From positions 75,574 through 139,573 of the forward strand of contig NZ_SDLI01000005.1 of the NCBI RefSeq assembly GCF_004123195.1: a DNA stretch of 64,000 nucleotides. Reading direction: 5' to 3'. Both the position numbers and the translations under genes were made by a program. This document shows, in pieces, positions 32,970-41,764 of this stretch. The stretch comes from Ammoniphilus sp. CFH 90114. Lineage in GTDB: Bacteria; Bacillota; Bacilli; Aneurinibacillales; RAOX-1. Under the pieces are notes generated by a model, which did no database searches, was not told the DNA's origin, and saw only the letters and a list, made by a program, of their open reading frames with translations. Every line of letters begins with the position of its first letter. Positions within the stretch are counted from its first letter, which is position 1.

Positions 32970-33599
32970 TTGTCCAGTGAGAGAGCCATACGGATTTTTG
33001 ACAAACAAGCCAATTCCTATGAAAAACGCAGAAAGAAACTACAGCATGCAGCTGAGCGTAGCAGGCTCCTACGGCATGCGGAGGGAAAGGTGCTTGAGGT
33101 TTCAGTCGGTGCAGGGAATAACTTCGCTTTCTACCCTAAAGGGGTGCAGGTTGTGGCCGCTGACTTTAGTATAAAGATGATTGAAAAAGCAAGAGTTGCG
33201 GCAGAGGATTACGACGTAGATTGCGAGTTCTTCGTAAGTGATGTTGAAAACTTGGATTTTGAGGAAAATACCTTTGATACCATCGTCTCCACCCTATCAT
33301 TATGTGCGTATCAGCATCCGGAGTTTGTCCTTCAGCAGTTTCAAAAATGGGCAAAGCCTGAGGCGAAAGTGTTGCTATTCGAACATGGAATCAGCACCAA
33401 CTCCCCGTATGCATGGCTGCAAAACCGCTTGGACGGCTTATCTATGCGACTGATCGGTTGCCATCAAAATCGAGATATATTGCAATTGATGAACAATGCA
33501 GGTTTGCAAGTTGATCATTTAGAGCGTATGTTCTTAGGTTCCGTTTATTTAATCCAGGCCTCGGTTAACAAGGAAGAGGGAAATGAAGAACGAGGTTGA
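32970..33599 (+). CDS. Class I SAM-dependent methyltransferase
   Basis: About 209 residues from TTG 32970, which sits seven bases after GAGGTG. Motif I is 'GKVLEVSVGAGNNFAFYP', acidic motif II 'VVAADFSIKMIEKAR', then 'FFVSDVENLDFEENTFDTIVSTLSLCAYQHPEFVLQQFQKWAKPEAKVLLFEHG'. It resembles PmtA/UbiE-type enzymes that methylate phospholipid head groups or quinones. It shares an operon with the response regulator and kinase downstream (38-base gap) and lies opposite a lipase-like hydrolase, hinting at membrane-lipid modification (inference). Confidence 0.88.
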   Translation: MSSERAIRIFDKQANSYEKRRKKLQHAAERSRLLRHAEGKVLEVSVGAGNNFAFYPKGVQVVAADFSIKMIEKARVAAEDYDVDCEFFVSDVENLDFEENTFDTIVSTLSLCAYQHPEFVLQQFQKWAKPEAKVLLFEHGISTNSPYAWLQNRLDGLSMRLIGCHQNRDILQLMNNAGLQVDHLERMFLGSVYLIQASVNKEEGNEERG

Positions 33600-33637
33600 A
33601 TTACTATATGGATAGATTTTTATGGAGGTAATAATAG

Positions 33638-34312
33638 ATGGCTCATATTTTGGTGGTGGATGATGACCCTTACATTCAAGATCTCATTCGAATGACCTTA
33701 CAGAGTGAAGGCTTCCACGTTACTTTAGCGGGGGACGGAGAAGAGGCGCTAACGAAGCTGGAGCAGCAGAAAATAGACTTGGGGATCATTGATATCCTGA
33801 TGCCGAAGATGGATGGATACAAGCTTTGTCAAGAAATCAAAGATTATTTGGATATTCCGATTATCATGGTGACGGCTAAGGGAGAGACAGGGGATAAAGT
33901 CAAAGGATTTCGGATGGGCACAGATGATTATTTAGTCAAACCGTTTGAACCACTCGAGCTCATTGTTCGTGTCCATGCGCTGCTCAAGCGGTACAAAATC
34001 AACCACTCTCAGCAGATTGAGATTGGAAATGTAACGTTGTTTGCAGCGAACCACGAGGTCATGATAGATGAGGAAGACATTCATCTTCCGCCTAAAGAAT
34101 TTGAGATTCTATTTCATTTTGCCAGTCACCCAAACCAGACTTTCACTAGGAGACAGCTCGTGGAGAAATTCTGGGGGCTTGAATATGAGGGAGACGAACG
34201 AACAGTGGATGTTCATATTAAACGATTACGGGAGCGTTTTGCACCTTTGACTGAAAGCTTTTCCATCGTGACGGTGAGAGGACTAGGCTATAAACTGACG
34301 GTGAACTTATGA
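33638..34312 (+). CDS. OmpR/PhoB-family response regulator
   Basis: 224 residues. Receiver domain ~1-115 with 'VVDDDP' acidic pocket, phospho-acceptor Asp52 ('IIDILMPKMDG'), 'MVTAKG' and 'DYLVKPFEP'. Winged-helix DNA-binding domain ~125-222 ('DIHLPPKEFEILFHFASHPNQTFTRRQLVEKFWGLEYEGDERTVDVHIKRLRERF...TVRGLGYKL'). The histidine kinase starts within its stop codon (4-base overlap). The tandem GTTCAT operator upstream of the operon is a likely target. Confidence 0.93.
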   Translation: MAHILVVDDDPYIQDLIRMTLQSEGFHVTLAGDGEEALTKLEQQKIDLGIIDILMPKMDGYKLCQEIKDYLDIPIIMVTAKGETGDKVKGFRMGTDDYLVKPFEPLELIVRVHALLKRYKINHSQQIEIGNVTLFAANHEVMIDEEDIHLPPKEFEILFHFASHPNQTFTRRQLVEKFWGLEYEGDERTVDVHIKRLRERFAPLTESFSIVTVRGLGYKLTVNL

Positions 34313-35682
34313 TCCATACCCTTAAGACTCGAGTCGTCCTTACCTTCCTTGGTGTTGTAGTCATTAGTGTTGCTGTTTCCTTTTTTGTATCAAGTAAAGT
34401 ATTAAGCGGACCCTTCATTGAGCAGGAGCGCAAGAAATTTATTGAATCGGCCGCAGCCATTGTTCATCTGTATGAAGAGACCCTCCCTAAAAATTTTCAT
34501 ACTTTCATGGAGGGGATCGCCAATCTGAAAAAGGTAAATCTTCGATTATATTCAGAAGACGGTTCATTCACAGATTATGGGAAAATGGACGCTTCAACCA
34601 ATATAGAAATTAGCTCGGACGAGTTAAATTCCATACTGGCTGGAACCGACTATGTGAATCCAGGCAAGGGGTTGACCTGTGTCTGTGATATGGTGGTGGG
34701 TACAAAGATCTCGATTGATGGGATCGACTATGCTTTGCTCATTCAGCCCGATATGACGTCTGAGCGCATTCAGGTCAATCAGAATGTTTTATTCGTCCTT
34801 TCCATCGTGCTGGTGGTAGGTGCGATACTGACCTTCGTGGCTTCTAGCTTCCTCACGAAGCCCATCGTCCAATTGACTGCTGCAACCAAGCAATTAGCTG
34901 CGGGAAATTTTAAGGTCAGGCTTCCGTGCTCAGGTCGAAAGGATGAAATTGGCGATCTTACGGAATCGTTTAACTGTATGGCAGAGGAGTTAGAGAGTCT
35001 TGAACAGATGCGGCAGGATTTTGTATCCAACGTCTCCCATGAGATTCAATCTCCGTTGACCTCGATTAAGGGTTTTGCTGCCATGTTGAAAAAAGGCGGG
35101 ATGACAGAAGAAGAGAGGAACCGGTCGTTAGACATTATTAATGAAGAAAGCGATCGTCTATCAAAGCTTAGTGACAATCTCCTTCGATTGGCGGCGCTTG
35201 ATGCCGATCGGCTTCCCTATGTGCCTGCTAAGTATCCATTGGACGAACAGCTCCGTCGAGTCGTGCTCATGCTAGAACCGCATTGGGGAAAAAAAGAGAT
35301 CGAGATAGATTTTTGTGTGGAGGAACGGATCGAAGTCTGTGCCGATCAGGACTTAATGGAGCAGGTTTGGATTAATCTGCTGACAAATGCTATCAAATTC
35401 ACGGACAAACAGGGTGCGATCAAGGTTGAAGCTCACGTGGACAAGGACCAAATCCAGGTCTCCATTACGGATAATGGGATGGGTATTCCTGAGGAAAAGG
35501 TTAAATATATATTTGATCGCTTTTACAAAGCAGACGATGCTAGGGATCGGCGAAAAGAGGGCAATGGTCTTGGATTATCCATTGTCCATAAGATCGTTAC
35601 CCTTCATTCAGGGGAGATCCATGTATCTAGTCAGATTGGGCACGGGAGTCAGTTTGTAGTAGAGATGCCAAAGGGGTATTAA
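34309..35682 (+). CDS. Sensor histidine kinase
   Basis: 457 residues: first helix ~10-28, extracellular sensor ~30-158, second helix ~160-182, HAMP ~183-235, dimerisation helix with phospho-acceptor His244 ('NVSHEIQSPLTSIKGF'), and a C-terminal ATPase with N box 'QVWINLLTNAIKFTDKQG', G1 'ITDNGMGIPEEKV', F box and G2 'EGNGLGLSIVHKIV'. The H-box has IQSP where ELKTP is common. The sensor region contains a CxC pair ('GLTCVCDM'). Overlaps the response regulator by 4 bases. Confidence 0.92.
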   Translation: MIHTLKTRVVLTFLGVVVISVAVSFFVSSKVLSGPFIEQERKKFIESAAAIVHLYEETLPKNFHTFMEGIANLKKVNLRLYSEDGSFTDYGKMDASTNIEISSDELNSILAGTDYVNPGKGLTCVCDMVVGTKISIDGIDYALLIQPDMTSERIQVNQNVLFVLSIVLVVGAILTFVASSFLTKPIVQLTAATKQLAAGNFKVRLPCSGRKDEIGDLTESFNCMAEELESLEQMRQDFVSNVSHEIQSPLTSIKGFAAMLKKGGMTEEERNRSLDIINEESDRLSKLSDNLLRLAALDADRLPYVPAKYPLDEQLRRVVLMLEPHWGKKEIEIDFCVEERIEVCADQDLMEQVWINLLTNAIKFTDKQGAIKVEAHVDKDQIQVSITDNGMGIPEEKVKYIFDRFYKADDARDRRKEGNGLGLSIVHKIVTLHSGEIHVSSQIGHGSQFVVEMPKGY

Positions 35683-35691
35683 AATGATGCA

Positions 35692-35733
35692 CCAAACAGG
35701 GAATTCTTCGTGAAGATTTCCCTGTTTGGTTTA
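35692..35733. terminator. Bidirectional terminator
   Basis: Perfect 12-bp stem CCAAACAGGGAA / TTCCCTGTTTGG, loop 14 bases, between the convergent kinase gene and the stalk-domain gene. Confidence 0.8.
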
Positions 35734-35735
35734 TC

Positions 35736-36425
35736 CTACTTGATGGTGAACGTGTAATTTTGTTTCGCTTGTTCTTCTTTTGAAGTGATCCAAAATTCGA
35801 TGGTGTATTCACCCTTGGGTAAGGAGTCAGCCTGATCCGTAATGATCCACTCTTCCCCTTGTTTTAAGACTTTTTCTCCTAAGGCCTGTATGAAAAGTTT
35901 GTCAGCAGCGTAGTTTTTCACCACGTCACCTTGTGCATTTCGAATGTTATAGTCAAATCGCTGCCCGCTACTAAAGGATAACGTCATTTCCCGTTCGGTT
36001 TGATTTTTTAAAACAAACTTGAAATCGATACTTCCATCTTTATTTACGTCATGAGAAATAGTGGTTTCTAATGAGCCAGCGACAATGCCCTTTGGAGGCT
36101 GCTTATCGTTTTGGAAGTTGATTACCCGATTTTTACCATCCCAGTCTACTTGATAACCAAAAGACTCTGCGGCTAATCGAACAGGAACATACGTCGTACC
36201 TTCATAAATCATCGTGGTTGGAACATGCTTCTTCCCGTTAAAATATTGTCCAGATTTTCCGTCCATCCCATGCCCCTGAAGTCGTTCTCCGTTTACATTC
36301 ATACGAATGGGATCCAAACTAACTTGAATCGAGGTTAATGAAGAAGCAGCTAGGACCGCTCCCGTTGTTCCTATAACACCAATAACCATCCCCAAAGCCA
36401 CTAATTTCATCGCTGTTTTTCTCAT
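35736..36425 (-). CDS. Exported protein with copper-amine-oxidase-type stalk domain and BsuPI-like domain
   Basis: 229 residues. Signal peptide ~1-26 ('LVALGMVIGVIGTTGAVLAA'). Residues ~30-105 match the stalk repeat seen at copper amine oxidase N-termini ('VPTTMIYEGTTYVPVRLAAESFGYQVDWDGKNRVINF'). Residues ~110-229 resemble the intracellular proteinase inhibitor BsuPI ('FKFVLKNQTEREMTLSFSSGQRFDYNIRNAQGDVV', 'LKQGEEWIITDQADSLPKGEYTIEFWI'). Both are beta-sandwich modules of the cell surface in Paenibacillus-type organisms. Monocistronic with GAGGTGGG ribosome site. Confidence 0.85.
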   Translation of the reverse strand: MRKTAMKLVALGMVIGVIGTTGAVLAASSLTSIQVSLDPIRMNVNGERLQGHGMDGKSGQYFNGKKHVPTTMIYEGTTYVPVRLAAESFGYQVDWDGKNRVINFQNDKQPPKGIVAGSLETTISHDVNKDGSIDFKFVLKNQTEREMTLSFSSGQRFDYNIRNAQGDVVKNYAADKLFIQALGEKVLKQGEEWIITDQADSLPKGEYTIEFWITSKEEQAKQNYTFTIK

Positions 36426-36525
36426 TTTTACCCACCTCTTTATTGTTCTTATTTACTCTGACGTGAAGAGAAAAGGAAAGGTTGCAATAAAAAATAAGCT
36501 TGAGACTGCAACGGAGATTCGATAG

Positions 36526-36618
36526 TTACTTTGTCTCTCTTCTTAGTTCCTTAATAAAGTAATAGGTTGTGGTAAGTATGAAAATGACAATCAACTCTGA
36601 AATGATAAAATTAGTCAT
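36526..36618 (-). CDS. Possible membrane microprotein (~30 residues)
   Basis: A short frame MTNFIISELIVIFILTTTYYFIKELRRETK with GGAGATGA upstream of its ATG (an alternative ATG lies three codons earlier). It would be one transmembrane helix with a basic cytoplasmic end, the pattern of small regulatory membrane peptides. It lies about 55 bases after the DoxX gene on the same strand. Being so short, it may be chance. Confidence 0.35.
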   Translation of the reverse strand: MTNFIISELIVIFILTTTYYFIKELRRETK

Positions 36619-36673
36619 TATATTCATCTCCATTTTTAGGAATTCTATGTTCCATGTTGATCTAGCGCTCGAG

Positions 36674-37096
36674 TTATCTAACTATGGCAAATAATTTTTC
36701 TCGATCTAACCAAAGTAAAGCCAAGCACATGAAAGTCAATACTGTACTTAGATCTTGCACGCCAATATCGAAACAATAATTTACCAACATCACATTGATA
36801 GCGATGGGGAAGAAGACGATAGCCCCTAACGTTGCTGTCTTAGGAATCAAAAGTAAAATAGCTGCAATGACTTCACCCAGTCCTATAATCACTTCATAAA
36901 GCCTAGAATGACCAAAAAATGTCCACGCCAAGACGAAACCTTCTCCTTTTATCGATGTAAACTCTGGTGGGGGAGTACCAAATTGCCCCATGACTATTTT
37001 AGCTAATCCATAAATAAGAAAAGTCGAAGCTAAAAACAGACGAAATGTAGTAGGGATAGATTGTTTAAGGACACGCCAAAGTATTCCATTCTTCAT
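36674..37096 (-). CDS. DoxX-family membrane protein
   Basis: 140 residues with four transmembrane helices: 'PTTFRLFLASTFLIYGLAKIVMGQFG', 'FFGHSRLYEVIIGLGEVIAAILLLIP', 'ATLGAIVFFPIAINVMLVNYC', 'LSTVLTFMCLALLWLDREKL'. Arrangement and the 'GLAKI' and 'EVIIGLGEVIAA' motifs match DoxX-like quinone/thiosulfate-associated proteins of uncertain function. AAAGGAG ribosome site. Confidence 0.8.
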   Translation of the reverse strand: MKNGILWRVLKQSIPTTFRLFLASTFLIYGLAKIVMGQFGTPPPEFTSIKGEGFVLAWTFFGHSRLYEVIIGLGEVIAAILLLIPKTATLGAIVFFPIAINVMLVNYCFDIGVQDLSTVLTFMCLALLWLDREKLFAIVR

Positions 37097-38065
37097 TTTC
37101 TTTATCTCCTTTCGGTTGATCTATACTTAAAAATCTTTCTCGTATTTCCGATGAGAATATATAGAGCTTTCCATAATCCAAGGGGCGTACGATCCTGTTA
37201 TTCATTATAAAAAGAATTATCCGTCTCCTTCCATTGATTTCCGTGACAAATTCTATATCTATGGGTGACAAAAATGTCACATATAAGTAAGAGCTACGAA
37301 TTTAGTATTGAAGTTAAACTGAAAAATATTTAATTTGTTAATGTCTTTATACTATATATACAAAAGTTTGAGGGATATCCTGACAATGAGAGGCTTGGGG
37401 TTATAGCAAAAATTATCATTAATATCTGAGTATTACTTGCTAGAGCTGGATTTGACATTCAATATATGGAAGAGTCTGAGGAGAAATCTAAAGAATTACA
37501 CATAGTGCTTACGTTGCGAAGCATTCTCCTCACTCATTCTACTGAGTATGCGTCTGTCATTGTAAAGAACAGGCCTGCAGGAACTGAGTTTACATTTCGT
37601 CAGGAAGTCGGCGGAATACAACTTCCCCATACAGGGTGTGATTTAAGATATGTTCCGACTATCATTCCCGACCTTGAGCTGTGATTATTTTTTTGTAGGA
37701 CATACGTTCCGTTAGTTTGGGGGAATACCTTGTTTCTTAGGGGGAAACGGACATTGATTCCGCTAATCGGACGTTCCAAGAGGTGTTTCCTCTTAATTTG
37801 ATTAAAATAAGGGATGCTATGTCCGGAAGCGCCTATAAAGAGCTTTTTTTTAAGGAGATAAGGGATCCATTATCCGTCAATTTGGAGAAAATCCATTTGT
37901 TCTCGTTGTTCATAGAGGGGAGTTAACGCAAAAAGTGAAATTTTAATAATTCTCATGGAGGAATCACATTTTGACAAGTATTGAAAGGGCAAAGTGCTTC
38001 GCACTTTAGCTCAGATGAGGGTCAGTCCCTCAGTTGAGTAAAGCGCGAAGTGTTTTACGATTACG
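37097..38065. other. Long intergenic region with dispersed repeats and a large inverted repeat
   Basis: Nearly 1 kb without a credible gene. An open frame at 37466-37684 has no ribosome site and no recognised features. 37698-37777 carries GGACATANNNTCCGYTA repeat units (listed separately). 37992-38055 is an imperfect inverted repeat of about 28 bases per arm (GCTTCGCACTTTAG... / ...AAAGCGCGAAGTG) lying just beyond the 3' end of the AlaX gene, probably its terminator. Confidence 0.6.
37698..37777 (+). repeat. Dispersed intergenic repeat, GGACATA...TCCG type (copy 1)
   Basis: Units GGACATACGTTCCGTTA (37698-37714), GGACATTGATTCCGCTAA (37749-37766) and GGACGTTCC (37769-37777). The same words occur at 60635-60810, there in both orientations. 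Confidence 0.65.
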
Positions 38066-38779
38066 TTATCGCGTTGCGACAACCTCAAAGCGCCTATTAT
38101 TTTTCCCCTTACTCTTGATATCCGTGATCTTCATCATTCCAATTTCACCTGTAGCCTTTACATGTGTACCACCGCATGCTTGTTCATCGATAGAACCAAT
38201 AGAGACCAAGCGCACTTCTGTAACATGAGCAGGGAGCAGATTGACAAATGTCTTGATAAGCCCGGATTCATTTTCCGCTTCCGCTCGAGTTACCGTACGA
38301 TAAGAGATAGGGTAATTTTCCTTAATGATCGCGTTTGTCTCATCTACGATGGCTTGTACTTCCTCTTGGCTAAGTTCGGGGAATTCATTAAAATCAATTC
38401 TAGCTCGCTCTGGGTAAATTTGGTTCCCTGTACAAAGCGCCCCGTATTTTTTATATACGACTGCTCCCAAAACATGTAGTAATGTGTGATGTGACATAAG
38501 GGAATACCGACGATCCCAATCAAGTCGAATCTCCGCTTCCCCAATGGCTAATAAGTGAGCATTTTTTACAAAGTGGACGATTTGACCGCTTTGTTTTTTT
38601 ACTTGGAAAATCTCGAACTCTTGACCATTTTGAATGATTACACCAGTGTCATGTTCCTGACCGCCTCCGGTAGGATAGCATACTGTCTGGTCAACGATGA
38701 CTTTTTCTCCGTCCACGGATAGAATATGACACGCACACTCTCTTAAATAGCTGTCTGTTATATACAGTTCCTTCGTCAT
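38066..38779 (-). CDS. alaX: Alanyl-tRNA editing protein AlaX (trans-editing hydrolase)
   Basis: About 237 residues from ATG 38779, five bases after AAAAGGTGA; a GTG three codons upstream overlaps that site. The N-terminal beta-barrel part carries 'VDQTVCYPTGGGQEHDTG'; the editing core has 'MSHHTLLHVLGAV' (HxxxH zinc ligands) and 'QACGGTHVKATGEIG' (Cys and His ligands). AlaX-M-type proteins deacylate Ser- or Gly-tRNA(Ala). The length with N-terminal domain fits the medium/long class. Monocistronic. Confidence 0.92.
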   Translation of the reverse strand: MTKELYITDSYLRECACHILSVDGEKVIVDQTVCYPTGGGQEHDTGVIIQNGQEFEIFQVKKQSGQIVHFVKNAHLLAIGEAEIRLDWDRRYSLMSHHTLLHVLGAVVYKKYGALCTGNQIYPERARIDFNEFPELSQEEVQAIVDETNAIIKENYPISYRTVTRAEAENESGLIKTFVNLLPAHVTEVRLVSIGSIDEQACGGTHVKATGEIGMMKITDIKSKGKNNRRFEVVATR

Positions 38780-39057
38780 TACATTCACCTTTTCACATAA
38801 ATTAATAGTAGTTAGTAATCTAATTCCTATTTAACAAGAAATATTTGTAAGTGTCAATGAAAATGTAACATTTTACAAATTTGATAGGGATGAAAAAGGT
38901 TAGCCCCATCAATTTATAAAAAACATTGTTAATTTAAAATATTTAAATTAATATAATAAATAAAAGCGAAGCAAAATTTCCGATCACACCATAGAACTGG
39001 AGAAGAAAGGTGTAATCTAAAACCTTAAAGATCATTTATACAAAGGTGGATATCCAT

Positions 39058-39804
39058 GTGGAGCATATTCTTTATCTTATTGGTGCGTTAGCCGCAGGGA
39101 TTATTAAAGGAGGGTTCGGCATTGGGGCCGGAATCCTTCCTGTAGCATTCTTATCCCTGTTTCTTCCTCCTGATCGCGTGATTGTTATGCTTTATCCAGC
39201 GATGTTAATGACCACTCTATTTTCTCTTATTCCGTATTGGGGGAAATGGGATTTAAGTATTTTAAAACTATTTATCCCAGCCAGTTTAATAGGGACATGG
39301 ATTGGAGTGTCAATCCTGGCCTTAACACCAGGCAATATTCTACGTATTGTATTGGGATTACTTGCATTGACTTTTGTTTGGAATGAGTGGAATAGAAAAA
39401 GAAAAAAAACTACGTTACCGGAAGATCATATCAGACCTTGGTGGGAGTCCGGATTAGCGGGAATTTTTGGAGGGATGGCAAGCAGTCTCGCCCATGCAGG
39501 AGGAATGGTCTTTAGCATGTACCTTGTGCGACTTGGATTAACGAAAGAACGTTTTGTCGCCACTCTGATCATCGCGTTTACGATCAGCGACATCATGAAG
39601 GGTTTTTTTTATAGCCAGCTTGATATGCTTCAATTAGTAGATCTGTATACTCTAATAACAACAGCTCTAGCAGGCCTTATTGGGGTCGTTGGTGGTACCT
39701 GGCTGCAACGGTCGATTTCCTTGGAACGGTTCCAGGTTGTTATTCTTGGGTTGATTTCGATTAGTGGATTGATTTTGATTGGGAGTGTTTTTAATTCTTT
39801 GTAA
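39058..39804 (+). CDS. TauE/SafE (TSUP) family permease
   Basis: About 248 residues from GTG 39058 (AAGGTGG eight bases before). Eight membrane helices with family motifs 'GIIKGGFGIGAGILPVAFLSLFLPPDRVIVMLYPAMLMTTLF', 'PASLIGTWIGVSILALTPG', 'GLAGIFGGMASSLAHAGGMVFSMYLVRLGLTKERFVATLIIAFTISDIMK'. TSUP proteins carry sulfite, sulfonates or other organic anions. No neighbouring gene reveals the substrate. Confidence 0.88.
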   Translation: MEHILYLIGALAAGIIKGGFGIGAGILPVAFLSLFLPPDRVIVMLYPAMLMTTLFSLIPYWGKWDLSILKLFIPASLIGTWIGVSILALTPGNILRIVLGLLALTFVWNEWNRKRKKTTLPEDHIRPWWESGLAGIFGGMASSLAHAGGMVFSMYLVRLGLTKERFVATLIIAFTISDIMKGFFYSQLDMLQLVDLYTLITTALAGLIGVVGGTWLQRSISLERFQVVILGLISISGLILIGSVFNSL

Positions 39805-40033
39805 GAGATCTATTCTGCAAATAGATAGGGGATGAACGACACGAAATCTCCATATTTAAGCAGGGTGCCTCCAGTAACTTATGGAGGCTTTTTTCATTTT
39901 AACAGGGAGTATGTCACACGAAGACGATTCCATAATAACATGTAAATTTACATTGAATAACGATATCATTTACTAGAGCAAAAGCTCATATTTATAGTAG
40001 AATACTTTTATTAAGTAAGCAGGGTGGTAAGTG

Positions 40034-41764
40034 ATGAGGGAATATTCCAAATACATAAAGAAATATTATAAACCATTTAGTGTTGCTTTGTTGTTTCTGA
40101 TGCTTGAAGCTGTTTGTGACCTGCTTCAGCCTACGATCATGGCAAAAATTATTGATGTTGGCATAGCGAATCGAGATTTGGACTATATCTTGAAGATGGG
40201 TGGGGTTATGCTTGGAGTTACGTTGTTGGGAGGAGTTGCTGCTTCAACAAGAAGTATTTTGGCCAGCATTACTTCGCAAAATTTCGGGGCTGACCTGCGT
40301 CTTGACCTATTCCAAAAGATTCAAACGCTCTCTTTTAACAGTATTAATCGATATGACCGTGCTTCCTTGATTACGAGATTAACGAATGATGTAACTCAAG
40401 TGCAAATGTTTGTGAATGGACTAATGCGAATTTATATTAAAGCTCCTTTACTCGCCATAGGCGGTTTGATCATGGCAACCAAGTTAAATATCCATCTGTC
40501 TATTGTGTTGGCTGTTGTTGTACCTATCGTGGCTGTTTTAATTATGGTGAATATGAAGCTTAGCTTGCCCCTGTTTACAAAGGTTCAGCATGCCCTTGAT
40601 CGAGTAAATGGGGCCATGAGAGAGTACTTATCAGGAGTTAGAGTGGTAAAGGCGTTCAATCGTTTTGATTATGAAATGTTAAAATTTAGTAGATTTAATG
40701 AGGGGTTTCAGGATAAGTCGATCGCTGCAACAAGAGTCATTGCTATTTTTACTCCCATTATTATGTTGGTCATGAATTTAGGGATTGTTGTCGTCCTTTG
40801 GATTGGGGGCGTTGGAGTTGAAAATGGGAGTATCCAAGTCGGACATGTTGTTGCTTTTACAAACTACATGACCCAGATTCTTTTTTCTTTGATGATCATT
40901 TCCATGGTATTCAATATGTTTGTAAGGGCAAAAACGTCGGCAAGCCGAATTGGTCAAGTCTTACACGAAGAAGAGGATAGGACAGGAGATCATAAGTCAC
41001 TCCTTTCAGATTCTTGTGGGAGAATCGATTTTGAGCATGTGTACTTTTCCTATGATCATGCCTCTTTAGAGCCTGTTCTTAAAGATGTTACGTTTACATG
41101 TATGCCGGGGGAAACCGTGGGTATTATTGGTAAGACGGGATCGGGAAAGAGTAGTCTTATAGGGCTGATCCCACGCTTTTATGATGTGACAAGCGGCGCT
41201 ATTAAACTAAATGGAAAAGACATTAGGGAAATCGACCCGAAATCCATACGGGACAGAATCGCCATCGTTGCTCAGAAAACAACCTTATTTACGGGAACTA
41301 TCATCGAGAATATTCGCTGGGGACGTGAAGACGCTTCGCTAGAAGAAATTCAACTCGCGGCAAAAATAGCGGATGCTCACGGGTTTATCATGGATTCACC
41401 AGAAGGCTATGAAACACGAATAGGCCAAGGGGGTGTGAATCTTTCAGGGGGGCAAAAACAGAGAGTTTCGATGGCGCGGGCTCTGATAAAGAAGCCTGAA
41501 ATTTTAATCCTAGACGATAGTACAAGTGCACTTGATGTTGCAACGGAAGCTAAAATTAAAGAATCATTGAAGACCTATACGAAGGAGCTTACTTGTATTC
41601 TGGTTTCCCAGCGTATTTCAACCGTAGTGGATGCGGATCGGATTATTGTGCTAGATGACGGGAAAATCGTCGGCACTGGAAGTCATAGTGAATTATTAAA
41701 AACTTGTCTTACCTATCAAGAAATCTACCAGTCACAGGTAGGTAAGGAGGTGCGTTTAAGTTGA
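40034..41764 (+). CDS. ABC exporter half-transporter with degenerate ATP site (BmrC-like)
   Basis: 576 residues: six-helix type IV membrane domain (~1-310) and nucleotide-binding domain (~340-570) with Walker A 'GIIGKTGSGKSS', Q-loop 'VAQKTTLF', signature 'VNLSGGQKQR', Walker B 'ILILDDSTSALD' and switch 'LVSQRIST'. Asp replaces the catalytic Glu and Gln the switch His, so this subunit's Walker site is probably non-catalytic. The partner is the next gene. Together they resemble BmrCD/TM287-288 heterodimeric multidrug or lipid exporters. Confidence 0.92.
   Translation: MREYSKYIKKYYKPFSVALLFLMLEAVCDLLQPTIMAKIIDVGIANRDLDYILKMGGVMLGVTLLGGVAASTRSILASITSQNFGADLRLDLFQKIQTLSFNSINRYDRASLITRLTNDVTQVQMFVNGLMRIYIKAPLLAIGGLIMATKLNIHLSIVLAVVVPIVAVLIMVNMKLSLPLFTKVQHALDRVNGAMREYLSGVRVVKAFNRFDYEMLKFSRFNEGFQDKSIAATRVIAIFTPIIMLVMNLGIVVVLWIGGVGVENGSIQVGHVVAFTNYMTQILFSLMIISMVFNMFVRAKTSASRIGQVLHEEEDRTGDHKSLLSDSCGRIDFEHVYFSYDHASLEPVLKDVTFTCMPGETVGIIGKTGSGKSSLIGLIPRFYDVTSGAIKLNGKDIREIDPKSIRDRIAIVAQKTTLFTGTIIENIRWGREDASLEEIQLAAKIADAHGFIMDSPEGYETRIGQGGVNLSGGQKQRVSMARALIKKPEILILDDSTSALDVATEAKIKESLKTYTKELTCILVSQRISTVVDADRIIVLDDGKIVGTGSHSELLKTCLTYQEIYQSQVGKEVRLS

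Noticed and set aside
37466..37684. 72-codon open frame
   Set aside because: Lacks a ribosome site and family resemblance, and lies in a repeat-bearing intergenic region.
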